From Pseudomonadota bacterium (lineage in GTDB: Bacteria > Pseudomonadota > Alphaproteobacteria > SP197), in contig JBCCIS010000001.1 in assembly GCA_039028155.1 (NCBI GenBank), positions 186,001 through 250,000 on the forward strand: a stretch of DNA of 64,000 bases, read 5' to 3'. Below are positions 47,526 to 55,261 of this stretch, piece by piece. Below the pieces are notes generated by a model, which did no database searches, was not told where the DNA came from, and saw nothing but the letters and a program-made list of their open reading frames with translations. The position numbers and the translations under genes were made by a program. Position 1 is the stretch's first letter; each line of letters begins with the position of its first letter.

Positions 47526-47600
47526 GAGCGATCTAGGGTTGCGTTGCAGGACGTTCTCGTGCTTATCCCGCGCCCTCCCCTAGCCGTCAAGGCAAGTCCT

Positions 47601-47735
47601 GGAGCAGATCTCATGTTGATTGAATCGCTTGGCGATTCAGCCAATGTGAGTGAATCTGCTCCATGCATTGATAGAGAGCGGATTCACGTCTTCTGGTGGA
47701 ACCGTTCAACGGTCCCACCAGAAGACGATCCGCTC
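47601..47735. repeat. Two-hairpin dispersed repeat R1, copy a
   Basis: Two palindromes lie side by side. Hairpin 2 has outer arms GGAGCAGAT (47601-47609) and ATCTGCTCC (47654-47662). Hairpin 1 has outer arms GAGCGGAT (47676-47683) and ATCCGCTC (47728-47735), an inner 12-bp perfect stem (47688-47699 and 47714?-47725) and a 5-bp tip ACCGT/ACGGT. The hairpin order is opposite to copies b and c, so this copy is inverted. Its last base touches the cobT start codon. Confidence 0.85.
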
Positions 47736-48746
47736 ATGATGCCAACATCCTTCGACGATATCCGCGCCTTGATGGCGGATTTGCCCCAACCCGATACCGG
47801 CGCCCTTAAAGCCGCCGAGACACGCGACGCGGTGCTGACCAAACCACCGGGCGCGTTGGGCAAGCTGGAGACGATCGCGCGCTGGCTGGCCGGCTGGCAG
47901 GGCCATCCGCCGCGCGCCGACAAGCCGGCGATCCTGGTCTTTGCCGGCAACCACGGCGTGACGGCCCAGGGCATCTCGGCGTTTCCCGCTGATGTGACGC
48001 ACCAGATGGTGGCGAACTTCGAGTCGGGCGGCGCGGCGATCAACCAGCTCGCCAGGCGCGCCGGCGCCAGCCTGTCGGTCACCGCGCTGGATCTGGACCG
48101 ACCGACCGGCGACTTCACCCAGGGCCCTGCCATGGACGAGGCGGCGACCGTCGACGCCTTCGTCACCGGTATGGCGGCTATTGGCGAGGCCGATATCGTG
48201 ATCCCCGGCGACATGGGTATCGGCAACACCACGGTTTCGGCGGCGCTCGCGGCGGCCCTTTTGGGCGGCAGCGGCGCCGATTGGGCGGGGCCGGGCACTG
48301 GCCTGGACGCCGCTGGTGTCAGCCACAAGGCCGCTGTCATCGATCGGGCCCTCGCCTTCCACGGCGACACGCTGAAGGATCCTTTGATCGCGCTGGCAAG
48401 CGTCGGCGGTCGCGAGCAGGCCGCCATCGCCGGCGCGATCCTGGCCGCGCGGCTGAACCGGGTCCCGGTCATCCTGGACGGCTATGTCGCGACCGCCAGC
48501 GCGGCGGTCCTGAAGCAACTGCGCGACGACGCGCTCGATCACTGCCTGCTCGGCCATCTGAGCGCCGAACATGGCCACGGCCCGCTCGCCGAGAAACTTG
48601 GTCTGGACCCCGTCCTCGATCTGGGCATGCGCCTGGGCGAAGGCTCCGGCGCGGCGGTCGCGCTCCTGACCGTCCAGGCTGCCGCCGATTGCCACAACGG
48701 CATGGCGACCTTCGCCGAAGCCGGGGTCAGTGGAAAAAGCGACTGA
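47736..48746 (+). CDS. cobT: Nicotinate-nucleotide-dimethylbenzimidazole phosphoribosyltransferase
   Basis: The 336-residue enzyme makes alpha-ribazole phosphate for the lower ligand of B12. Signatures include LTKPPGALGKLETIARWLAG near the N-terminus, VFAGNHGVTAQGISAFP, GDMGIGNTTVSAALAAALLG and the C-terminal LGMRLGEGSGAAVALL with the catalytic Glu region. ATG 47736 (or the adjacent ATG 47739) follows directly after repeat R1-a, and no Shine-Dalgarno sequence is seen outside the repeat. An internal ATG at 47772 would shorten the conserved N-terminus. Confidence 0.93.
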   Translation: MMPTSFDDIRALMADLPQPDTGALKAAETRDAVLTKPPGALGKLETIARWLAGWQGHPPRADKPAILVFAGNHGVTAQGISAFPADVTHQMVANFESGGAAINQLARRAGASLSVTALDLDRPTGDFTQGPAMDEAATVDAFVTGMAAIGEADIVIPGDMGIGNTTVSAALAAALLGGSGADWAGPGTGLDAAGVSHKAAVIDRALAFHGDTLKDPLIALASVGGREQAAIAGAILAARLNRVPVILDGYVATASAAVLKQLRDDALDHCLLGHLSAEHGHGPLAEKLGLDPVLDLGMRLGEGSGAAVALLTVQAAADCHNGMATFAEAGVSGKSD

Positions 48747-48797
48747 CAACGCAAAGGTCCCCTTTTGTTCGCAGGCCGCCACCGCTAAGCTTCTGTC

Positions 48798-49265
48798 ATG
48801 GCGGATGTGATTCGGGACGGGTTGGAAGACGTCGGCGGGCGCAACGTGGCGCCGCTGCTGGCGCGCGGCATCGGGCGCTTGTTCGACGCCATGGCCGTGG
48901 CATCGCTGACCGAGTTCAGCCTGAAGAACGGACGGCGCGCGGATCTGCTGGCGCTGGACGGCGACGGCCGCTTCACGATCGTCGAAATCAAGAGTTCGCT
49001 GGCGGATTTTCGTGCCGATTCGAAGTGGCCGGATTATCTTGAGTTTTGTGACGACTTCTATTTCGCCGTGCCGCAGGGATTCCCCATCGATGTCTTGCCC
49101 GAAGACGAAGGCCTGATGATCGCCGACCGCTGGGACGCTACCATCATCCGGCCATCGGTAGAGCGCACCATGCATGCCTCGCGACGCAAGGCGCTGACGT
49201 TGCGCTTCGCGCGTCAGGCCGCGCAACGCCTGCAACGGCTGAACGACCCCCCAACACCTGGATGA
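48798..49265 (+). CDS. mmcB: MmcB-family DNA repair protein (PD-(D/E)XK-like)
   Basis: The 155-residue protein matches the MmcB family linked to mitomycin C resistance in Caulobacter. The nuclease-like motif is RRADLLALDGDGRFTIVEIKSSLADF, giving the D...E-x-K arrangement, followed by SKWPDYLEFCDDFYFAVP. It is a stand-alone plus-strand gene between cobT and repeat R1-b. No SOS-type operator with two half-sites was found upstream. Confidence 0.85.
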   Translation: MADVIRDGLEDVGGRNVAPLLARGIGRLFDAMAVASLTEFSLKNGRRADLLALDGDGRFTIVEIKSSLADFRADSKWPDYLEFCDDFYFAVPQGFPIDVLPEDEGLMIADRWDATIIRPSVERTMHASRRKALTLRFARQAAQRLQRLNDPPTPG

Positions 49266-49283
49266 CGGCGCCCAAGCCGGGTC

Positions 49284-49421
49284 GAGAGCGGGTCATGGTT
49301 CGGTGGAACCTTCTGGCGGTTCAATCGAACCATATGAATCCGTTCTCCATTCAAAACGTAGAGCAGGTTCACCTGCCTTGACGGAAACGCGGAGCGATAC
49401 CACCAAGCCGGGACCTGCTCT
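49284..49421. repeat. Two-hairpin dispersed repeat R1, copy b
   Basis: Hairpin 1 runs from GAGCGG (49286-49291) to CCGTTCTC (49340-49347), with inner arms ATGGTTCG (49295-49302) and CGAACCAT (49326-49333). Hairpin 2 has arms GAGCAGGT (49361-49368) and ACCTGCTC (49413-49420). The outer arm sequences match copies a and c, while the inner arms differ but stay complementary. It covers the gap between mmcB and the permease and also the first ~40 codons of the permease frame. Confidence 0.8.
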
Positions 49422-50619
49422 AAGGCGGCGCCTGGGTTTCTGGCTACTGACGCTCTATGGCCTCGGCGTCACCATCGGCGCCGGGATCTACGTGCTGATC
49501 GGCAAGGTCGCGGGCGAAACCGGCGCCCTGATGCCGTTGGCGTTCCTGGCCGCCGCCGTCCTGGCCGGCCTGACCGCGCTGTCGTTCGCCGAACTCGCGG
49601 CGCGGTTTCCCAGAAGCGCCGGCGAGGCGATCTATATCCGCGAGGGGTTCGGCTCCAAGGCCCTGTCGCTGATCGCCGGCCTGGCGGTCGCCCTGGTCGG
49701 CATGGTGTCGTCAGCTGCCATCGCCATCGGCGCCGCCGGCTACATCGGCGAGATCGTGCCGCTGCCGCGCTGGGCCTTGATCACCATCGTCATTGTCGCA
49801 CTGACCGCGCTGGCGTGCTGGGGCATCAAGGAATCGGTGCTGGTCGCCGGCATCGTGACCGTCCTGGAGATCGCCGGCCTGCTCTTGGTCGTCGGCGTCG
49901 CGCTGCCTGAGTTTTCCGAACTCGGCAATAACCTTACCGTCGCCACGCCCGGCGACGGCTTCGTCTGGGCCGGCTTCATGGGCGCCATGATGCTCGCCTT
50001 CTTCGCCTTTGTCGGCTTCGAGGACATGGTCAACGTGATCGAGGAGGTGAAGGAACCGCGCCGTATCATGCCCTATGCCATCATCGCGACGCTGATCGGC
50101 TCGACCGTGATCTATGTCCTCGTTGCGCTGGCCGCGCTGGCCGTCGTGCCGCCGGCGGAGCTTGCGGCAAGCGACGCGCCACTGGCGCTTGTTTACGAAA
50201 AGGCGAGCGGCGTGTCGCCCGTCCTCTTGATCGCGATCGCCAGCTTCGCCACGTTAAATGGTATTGTGATTCAGACCGTCATGGCGTCTCGCGTTCTCTA
50301 CGGGTTGAGCTGGCAGGGCTCGATCCCCGCGGTTTTTTGCCGCATCAACCCGCGCACCCACACTCCGATCATCGCGACGGTCAGCGTCGGGGCCTTGATC
50401 TTGGTCATGGCGCTCGCGCTGCCCATCGAGGCACTCGCCGAAGCGACGGCCTTGATCGTGCTGGCCATCTTCACCGCCGTGAACCTGGCGCTTGGCCTGA
50501 TCAAACGGCGCGATCCGGTCGGCCCGTCAAGCTTCGCCGTGCCCGCTTTCTGGCCCTGGCTCGCCTTTGCGGTCAGCCTGGCAATCCTCACTGCTGACGC
50601 GGCTAGGCGGCTTCTATGA
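49303..50619 (+). CDS. APC-superfamily amino acid permease
   Basis: The transporter has about 12 hydrophobic segments from residue 45 onward. It shows the APC first-helix motif GLGVTIGAGIYVLIGKVAGETG, then FAELAARFPRSAGEAIYIREGFG, and FFAFVGFEDMVNVIEEVKEPRRIMP. Substrate is unknown, probably a cationic or small neutral amino acid. The N-terminus is unusual. No ATG lies before the first helix. The only start choices are GTG 49303 (438 residues) and TTG 49378 (413 residues), and both are inside repeat R1-b. The first 25-40 residues are therefore repeat-derived and may not be translated from the upstream start. Confidence 0.85.
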   Translation: MEPSGGSIEPYESVLHSKRRAGSPALTETRSDTTKPGPALRRRLGFWLLTLYGLGVTIGAGIYVLIGKVAGETGALMPLAFLAAAVLAGLTALSFAELAARFPRSAGEAIYIREGFGSKALSLIAGLAVALVGMVSSAAIAIGAAGYIGEIVPLPRWALITIVIVALTALACWGIKESVLVAGIVTVLEIAGLLLVVGVALPEFSELGNNLTVATPGDGFVWAGFMGAMMLAFFAFVGFEDMVNVIEEVKEPRRIMPYAIIATLIGSTVIYVLVALAALAVVPPAELAASDAPLALVYEKASGVSPVLLIAIASFATLNGIVIQTVMASRVLYGLSWQGSIPAVFCRINPRTHTPIIATVSVGALILVMALALPIEALAEATALIVLAIFTAVNLALGLIKRRDPVGPSSFAVPAFWPWLAFAVSLAILTADAARRLL

Positions 50620-50667
50620 CCGCCAGCCGACAACAAGACCTGGTTCAACACCGTACGGAGGACCACC

Positions 50668-51126
50668 ATGAAGTCGAAACGGTTGTGGCTCGTCGTCGCC
50701 GATGGATCACGCGCGCGGATTCTCGCCCGCAACGGGGCGAACGGCGCCCTGGCTGAACTGGAGCATCTCGACCACGCGGCGGCGCGCGCGCATGTCCGCG
50801 ATCTCGTGACCGACGGCCAGGGCCGCACCTTCGACAGCGGCGGCCAGGGCCGCCATGCGGTGGAACCCACGACCGATCCCAAGGATCACGAGAAGGCCGA
50901 CTTCCTGGACCACCTGGCCGAGCGCATCAACGCCGCGGTCGCCAAGAACAAGCTCGACGAGCTGGTCGTGATGGCGCCGGCACAGGCCTTGGGGCGCCTA
51001 CGCGACAAGCTTTCCAAACAGGCCAGCCAGCGCGTCGCCGCCGATCTGGGCAAGGACCTGACCGGCCATACCGTGCGCGAGTTGGAGGCGCGGCTAAACG
51101 AACTCACCCGCCCCTGGAAGGACTGA
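50668..51126 (+). CDS. Host attachment family protein (baeRF12-like)
   Basis: The 152-residue protein begins KRLWLVVADGSRARILARNG, continues with a Gly-rich middle (GQGRTFDSGGQGRHAVEPTTDPKDHEKADFL), and has ELVVMAPAQALGRLRDKL. This is the pattern of the host attachment family first named in Agrobacterium and related to archaeal release-factor-like domains. The family's biochemical role is not settled. ATG 50668 is preceded by ACGGAGGACC. It lies 48 nt after the permease and 10 nt before the NUDIX gene, likely one transcript. Confidence 0.85.
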   Translation: MKSKRLWLVVADGSRARILARNGANGALAELEHLDHAAARAHVRDLVTDGQGRTFDSGGQGRHAVEPTTDPKDHEKADFLDHLAERINAAVAKNKLDELVVMAPAQALGRLRDKLSKQASQRVAADLGKDLTGHTVRELEARLNELTRPWKD

Positions 51127-51136
51127 GGAGCGCGGC

Positions 51137-51556
51137 GTGACCGCGGGCGACCCGCCGGTCTTCGAATGCGCGGTCGCCCTGATCGTCGCCGACGGCCGCG
51201 TCCTGCTCGGCCACCGGTCGAAGGACCGGCCGACCTATCCGGACGTCTGGGATCTCTTCGGCGGCCATGTCGAAAAGGGCGAGACCGTTGAGGACGCGCT
51301 TGCGCGCGAACTCGACGAGGAACTCGCGATCACGCCGACCGCGTTCGAACGCTTCACCGAACTCGCCGAACCGGAAGCCGGCCCCTATGGCCGCAAGCGC
51401 TATACCATCTTCAAGGTGACCGCATGGGAGGGCGCCGGCCCGCGCCTGACCGGCGACGAACACACCGAGATCGCCTGGTTCACCCCCGACGAAGCCCGCC
51501 AGGCCGACCTCGCCCACCGCGTCTACCGCACCCTGATCGCCGACGCGGTGGGGTGA
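51137..51556 (+). CDS. NUDIX hydrolase
   Basis: The 139-residue protein has a near-canonical Nudix box GGHVEKGETVEDALARELDEELAI, where the usual Gly late in the box is Ala. Upstream is VFECAVALIVADGRVLLGHRS, suggesting a MutT-like clean-up enzyme for oxidised or non-canonical nucleotides. The start is GTG 51137 with GAGGAG just upstream. The stop lies 8 nt from the end of the convergent membrane-protein operon. Substrate unknown. Confidence 0.85.
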   Translation: MTAGDPPVFECAVALIVADGRVLLGHRSKDRPTYPDVWDLFGGHVEKGETVEDALARELDEELAITPTAFERFTELAEPEAGPYGRKRYTIFKVTAWEGAGPRLTGDEHTEIAWFTPDEARQADLAHRVYRTLIADAVG

Positions 51557-51564
51557 GGCCGCAC

Positions 51565-52329
51565 TCACGCATCCTCGTAGAGGCTGCGAAGCCAGCGGGC
51601 GAACGAGCCGTCGTCGTGGATTGTGTTCCACGGCCACAAGCCCCAGCCTGCCCGCCATAGCACGGCCCGACGGCCAACAAGGGCATTGCGTTCGATGGCG
51701 CGACATACGCCGTACTTGGTGCCGGCTAGGTCCGCCGGCATCGGCTTAGCGCCGATGTGTTCGGAGATCCGTTCGACCCGCTGGCTCTCTAGCAAGCCGA
51801 AGATGGGTCTGATCAAAATCGTGTGGTCCTCCGAACGGTGGACGGCATGACCGCCCAAGCTCTCGATGAGTTTCCGCTCGAACTGATCGGCATAGCCTGA
51901 TTCCAGTTGTCCAACGAGTGTGTGTTGGTCGTTCGTGCCGCCCACGCCCGCCTTGTGTCGACAGATCGGGTAGAACGTCGTCCAGCCGACCAGGAACCAG
52001 CTGGTGTGCAGAACGACGACGACGGACAACACAATGGAGGCCCTCTTCCAGGCCGCGAGCCTCGCCATGCCGCACGGTAGCGGCAGGTACCAGCCGACCG
52101 CGAAAACAACCGCCGCGACAGTGGCGAAGGCCGTCACCGGGAAGTTCAGGTAAGCCCACAGATAGAACAGATAGAGGATCACGCCCTTCACCATGTCGAG
52201 CCAAAACAAGGCAAGAAGCGGGGCGACAACGACGGCAGCAATCAGCAGACGCCGGAACAGGCGAGCATGACTCGGATCGGGCGGTCGTCGACCTCCCTTG
52301 ATGCCCGGCAAAAGATTGAACCAGATCAT
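51565..52329 (-). CDS. Membrane protein, tandem paralogue A (last gene of six-gene operon)
   Basis: The 254-residue protein has three or four hydrophobic segments in residues 20-120 and then a soluble C-terminal domain with two Cys (in YPICRH and YGVCRAI). It ends AGWGLWPWNTIHDDGSFARWLRSLYEDA. ATG 52329 overlaps the stop of the upstream gene by one base (TGATG); the frame is open further up but out of register with family length. Its membrane half is about 85% identical by eye to paralogue D, whereas the C-terminal domain is much more diverged. I do not recognise the family. Confidence 0.8.
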   Translation of the reverse strand: MIWFNLLPGIKGGRRPPDPSHARLFRRLLIAAVVVAPLLALFWLDMVKGVILYLFYLWAYLNFPVTAFATVAAVVFAVGWYLPLPCGMARLAAWKRASIVLSVVVVLHTSWFLVGWTTFYPICRHKAGVGGTNDQHTLVGQLESGYADQFERKLIESLGGHAVHRSEDHTILIRPIFGLLESQRVERISEHIGAKPMPADLAGTKYGVCRAIERNALVGRRAVLWRAGWGLWPWNTIHDDGSFARWLRSLYEDA

Positions 52330-52823
52330 CAGTCGCCTCGACCCGGGGGCACCGCCCGAGACTTTGCACTTCGTCGCCGAAACCGATCGACGACAAACCG
52401 TATGGGCCCGATGACGAGAGCGGCGCCGGCCATCAGCCAGCCGGCAAGTCCAACCATGACGACCAGCGCGCGAGCCCAGTCGTCGGGCGTGGCTGCCGAC
52501 TGTACTTTCAGGAGAGACCACGCCCAGAAAGGATGACTGAGTGTTAAGCCGGTTGTCACCGCTAAGGCAACGATCATGGTCCGCCTTACGCCGAACCAGA
52601 CGATGAATTTCCAGACACCGAGGACGCAGACGAAGGGCGTCGCCGGTAGCAACAGGATGGGCCAGCTTTCGTCATACGGACGTGCAACCCACAGAACCGG
52701 CAAGGCGACGAGGCCGTACACGACAATGAATGCGATCACCGTTAGTCCGAATAACCTGTCGTGCCCAGGCGGCGGTTCTCCATCGCCGCCCGGGCAAGCA
52801 CTGGTCCAATTGAAGCCGAACAC
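52329..52823 (-). CDS. Small multi-spanning membrane protein of unknown function
   Basis: The 164-residue protein has four hydrophobic segments (around residues 25-45, 52-72, 80-100 and 120-142) and a basic C-terminus (RFRRRSAKSRAVPPGRGD). It is unlike the four paralogues around it and lacks their WPW motif and paired Cys. The start is GTG 52823; its stop is coupled to paralogue A by TGATG. Function unknown; its fixed place in the operon suggests an accessory role. Confidence 0.65.
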   Translation of the reverse strand: MFGFNWTSACPGGDGEPPPGHDRLFGLTVIAFIVVYGLVALPVLWVARPYDESWPILLLPATPFVCVLGVWKFIVWFGVRRTMIVALAVTTGLTLSHPFWAWSLLKVQSAATPDDWARALVVMVGLAGWLMAGAALVIGPIRFVVDRFRRRSAKSRAVPPGRGD

Positions 52824-52873
52824 CGTTTATCGCCCGACCAAACTCATGACGATGACATGAACGCCGCGCACTA

Positions 52874-53647
52874 TCATCGCGCGACGTCACGAAGCCAGGG
52901 AACGACGAGACCGCGTTCATCAAACGTGTTCCACGGCCACGTGCCCCAGCCATTTGCGCGCGACTCCGCCTTGCCGCCGACCATGATGATGCGTTCGAGC
53001 TCGGCGCACTGGTCGCTCTGATCAAAGTCAGGAGGCGGCAGGCCTTGCTCTTGCGCCAAGGCCGTCGCGATCTTCATCGTGTTGTTCCAGACGCCGCCGT
53101 CATCGAACAGCGCCATCGCCGGACGCGCGACAACGGTATTCGGTCCCGACAACCAGGCGACCTCGCGGTCCCGATAGTTCAGCGTGTCGGCAAACGCCTT
53201 TGCCGCCTCAGGCGTCATCGGACCGACAAGAGCGTATCGGCCACCGAGCGACAACGGGCCATCACCCGTGCTGCAAGGCGGCCGAAACGACACCCAGCCG
53301 AACTGGAACCAGATGCCATGCGCGACAACGATAATCGCCAAGACCGCGAAGCCGCGTCGCACCGGCGACAAACGCGCCATGACAGGCGGCCAGCGCAGAT
53401 ACGTGCCCAACGCAAATATGACCGCCGCCAGCGTGCCGAAGGCGACAACAGGCGATAGAGCCAGCAGCAGGACGGGAAGAAAAAGCATGCTGATGACGAG
53501 GAGAGGGTTGTTGCCCGGCCACATCCACACTGCGACCAGGCTGCCGATGAGCAATACAACGACAGCTATGTTGAACAGCGAACTTGACGGGAGAGCCCGA
53601 CGGCTATGCTTCACTTCTTCACAGCTCGTCGGTTCACGCCACGCCAT
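52874..53647 (-). CDS. Membrane protein, tandem paralogue B
   Basis: The 257-residue protein has a hydrophobic N-terminal half (VVVLLIGSLVAVWMW, VISMLFLPVLLLALSPVVAFGTLAAVIFALG, FAVLAIIVVAHGIWFQFGW) and a C-terminal soluble domain with paired Cys (RPPCST, DQCAEL). It has VARPAMALFDDG and the terminal family motif NGWGTWPWNTFDERGLVVPWLR. It is closest to paralogue C by eye. ATG 53647 follows the paralogue C stop by 18 nt. Unknown function. Confidence 0.78.
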   Translation of the reverse strand: MAWREPTSCEEVKHSRRALPSSSLFNIAVVVLLIGSLVAVWMWPGNNPLLVISMLFLPVLLLALSPVVAFGTLAAVIFALGTYLRWPPVMARLSPVRRGFAVLAIIVVAHGIWFQFGWVSFRPPCSTGDGPLSLGGRYALVGPMTPEAAKAFADTLNYRDREVAWLSGPNTVVARPAMALFDDGGVWNNTMKIATALAQEQGLPPPDFDQSDQCAELERIIMVGGKAESRANGWGTWPWNTFDERGLVVPWLRDVAR

Positions 53648-53665
53648 ATCCGCTTCCGCCCCACT

Positions 53666-54436
53666 CTAGTCCTTGTGGAGGCCGAGCAGCCACTGAACGA
53701 CGGCACCCTCTTCATCGAACGTGTTCCATGGCCAGTAGCCCCAACCGCGGCCCCAAGATGCGGCGCGTCCGTCTGCCATGATGGCTTGTTCCACCAACTC
53801 ACAGCTATCCGATGCATCGGCGCCATCGAGATCTTCGGCAATTCTGGAGGTGTAGTTCCAGTGAAGTCCGCTATCTAAAAGAGCGATTGCTGGACGGACC
53901 ATCACATACTCCGTGCCTGAAGGCTGCACCGCATCGTCGCTGTATTGGCGCTGCAGAACGTCCACAAAGCTCGACGCCGCCTCCGGTGTCATTGGGCCGT
54001 CGAGCGAATAGTTCGAGAACAGGATGAACGGTCCGCCCCCGGATACACACAGCGGCTGGAATGACATCCATCCGAACTGGAACCAGACGCCGTGCATGAC
54101 GAACACAACGGCCAGCAGTGCCAAACCGCGCATCGCCGGTGAAAGACGCGCCATTTCGGGCGGCCAACGCACATAACAACCCAGCACGAAGATGATTGCC
54201 GCCACGGATCCGAAGGCGACATGAGGTAGCTCGATGAACACCCCAATGACGAACAGCGCGATCAAGAGCACGGGCGGATAGAACGAGTTGGACCAGTACG
54301 CACTTGCCACAACGCTGGCGACGATAAGCAATAGCCCACAGACAAGACCGATCCAGTCGCGTTTGGACAGCCAGCAACTGCGTGACCGACGACTTGGGCG
54401 ATCATCGTTGCCAGGGGGATGTACGGGACTGATCAT
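53666..54436 (-). CDS. Membrane protein, tandem paralogue C
   Basis: The 256-residue protein has a charged N-terminus, three or four TM segments (WIGLVCGLLLIVASVVASAY to VHGVWFQFGWMSF region), and a C-terminal domain with the two conserved Cys (QPLCVS, DSCELV). It has MVRPAIALLDSG and the end motif RGWGYWPWNTFDEEGAVVQWLL. It shares GPMTPEAA and the MARLSP-type loop with paralogue B. It starts 15 nt after the stop of D and belongs to the same operon. Function unknown. Confidence 0.78.
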   Translation of the reverse strand: MISPVHPPGNDDRPSRRSRSCWLSKRDWIGLVCGLLLIVASVVASAYWSNSFYPPVLLIALFVIGVFIELPHVAFGSVAAIIFVLGCYVRWPPEMARLSPAMRGLALLAVVFVMHGVWFQFGWMSFQPLCVSGGGPFILFSNYSLDGPMTPEAASSFVDVLQRQYSDDAVQPSGTEYVMVRPAIALLDSGLHWNYTSRIAEDLDGADASDSCELVEQAIMADGRAASWGRGWGYWPWNTFDEEGAVVQWLLGLHKD

Positions 54437-54451
54437 GACTGCGCCAGCCCC

Positions 54452-55216
54452 TTATGAGTCCTTGTAGAGACCACGCAGCCAGCGGGCGAAGCCTTCGTCC
54501 TCGTTGATCGTATCCCACGGCCAAAGACCCCAGCCTGGCCGCCACGATTCCGCTTTGCCGCCCCGCATGGCGTTTTGTTCTATGGCAAGACAGTCGGCGT
54601 CCTTGCGCTCGGCAAGCTGCGGTGGCAAGGCGCTCGATGCGACGAGATAGGACATGTTCCAATTCCACTCGTTTTCGAGCAAAGCGAAAGCCGGCCGCAC
54701 AAGAACGGTGTACGGATCGGTTCGTTGCACCGCGGCCTCGCCCCAACTACCGGCAAGGCCACGTTTCAAGAGACCAGCGCTGTAAGGGTCGAGTTCGCCG
54801 ATCAATGCGCGCTGGCCAGTGCTGCCGCCTATGCCAACGTCTATGCGGCACAAGGGGTGAAAGGTGACCCAACCAAACAAGAACCAGCCGGTGTGCAGAA
54901 CGACGACGACGGCCAAGACAATGGAGGCCCGCTTCCAGGCCGCAAGCCTCGCCATGCCGAGCGGCAGCGGCAGGTACCAACCGACCGCGAAGACAATCGC
55001 CGCGACGGTGGCAAAGGCCGTCACCGGGAAGTTCAGGTATCCCCAAAGGTAGAACAGATAGAGGATCAGACCCTTCACCACGTCGTGCCAGAACAAGGCA
55101 AGGAGCGGGGCGGCAACGAGGGCAACGATCAGCAGACGCCGGAAAAGGCGGGCGTGGTTTGGATCGGACGGTCGTCGATCCCCGTTGCAACTTGGCGACC
55201 GGCAGATTGGGATCAT
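54452..55216 (-). CDS. Membrane protein, tandem paralogue D (directly after the modular protein gene)
   Basis: The 254-residue protein has TM segments at about 27-45, 50-85 and 98-118, and a C-terminal domain with paired Cys (HPLCRI, ADCLAI). It shows VLVRPAFALLENEWNW and PGWGLWPWDTINEDEGFARWLRGLYKDS. Its membrane part is nearly the same as in paralogue A. It starts at ATG 55216, 45 nt after the stop of the 459-residue protein gene. In an effector-immunity reading it would be the cognate immunity protein; that is untested. Confidence 0.8.
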   Translation of the reverse strand: MIPICRSPSCNGDRRPSDPNHARLFRRLLIVALVAAPLLALFWHDVVKGLILYLFYLWGYLNFPVTAFATVAAIVFAVGWYLPLPLGMARLAAWKRASIVLAVVVVLHTGWFLFGWVTFHPLCRIDVGIGGSTGQRALIGELDPYSAGLLKRGLAGSWGEAAVQRTDPYTVLVRPAFALLENEWNWNMSYLVASSALPPQLAERKDADCLAIEQNAMRGGKAESWRPGWGLWPWDTINEDEGFARWLRGLYKDS

Positions 55217-55261
55217 GTGAGTCGGATCTGCGGAGACGCCTCGACAACCTCTGCAGCAATC

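Noticed and set aside
48747-48797. LexA operator before mmcB
   Set aside because: Only a single GTTC half-site is present; no second half-site at 7-nt spacing.
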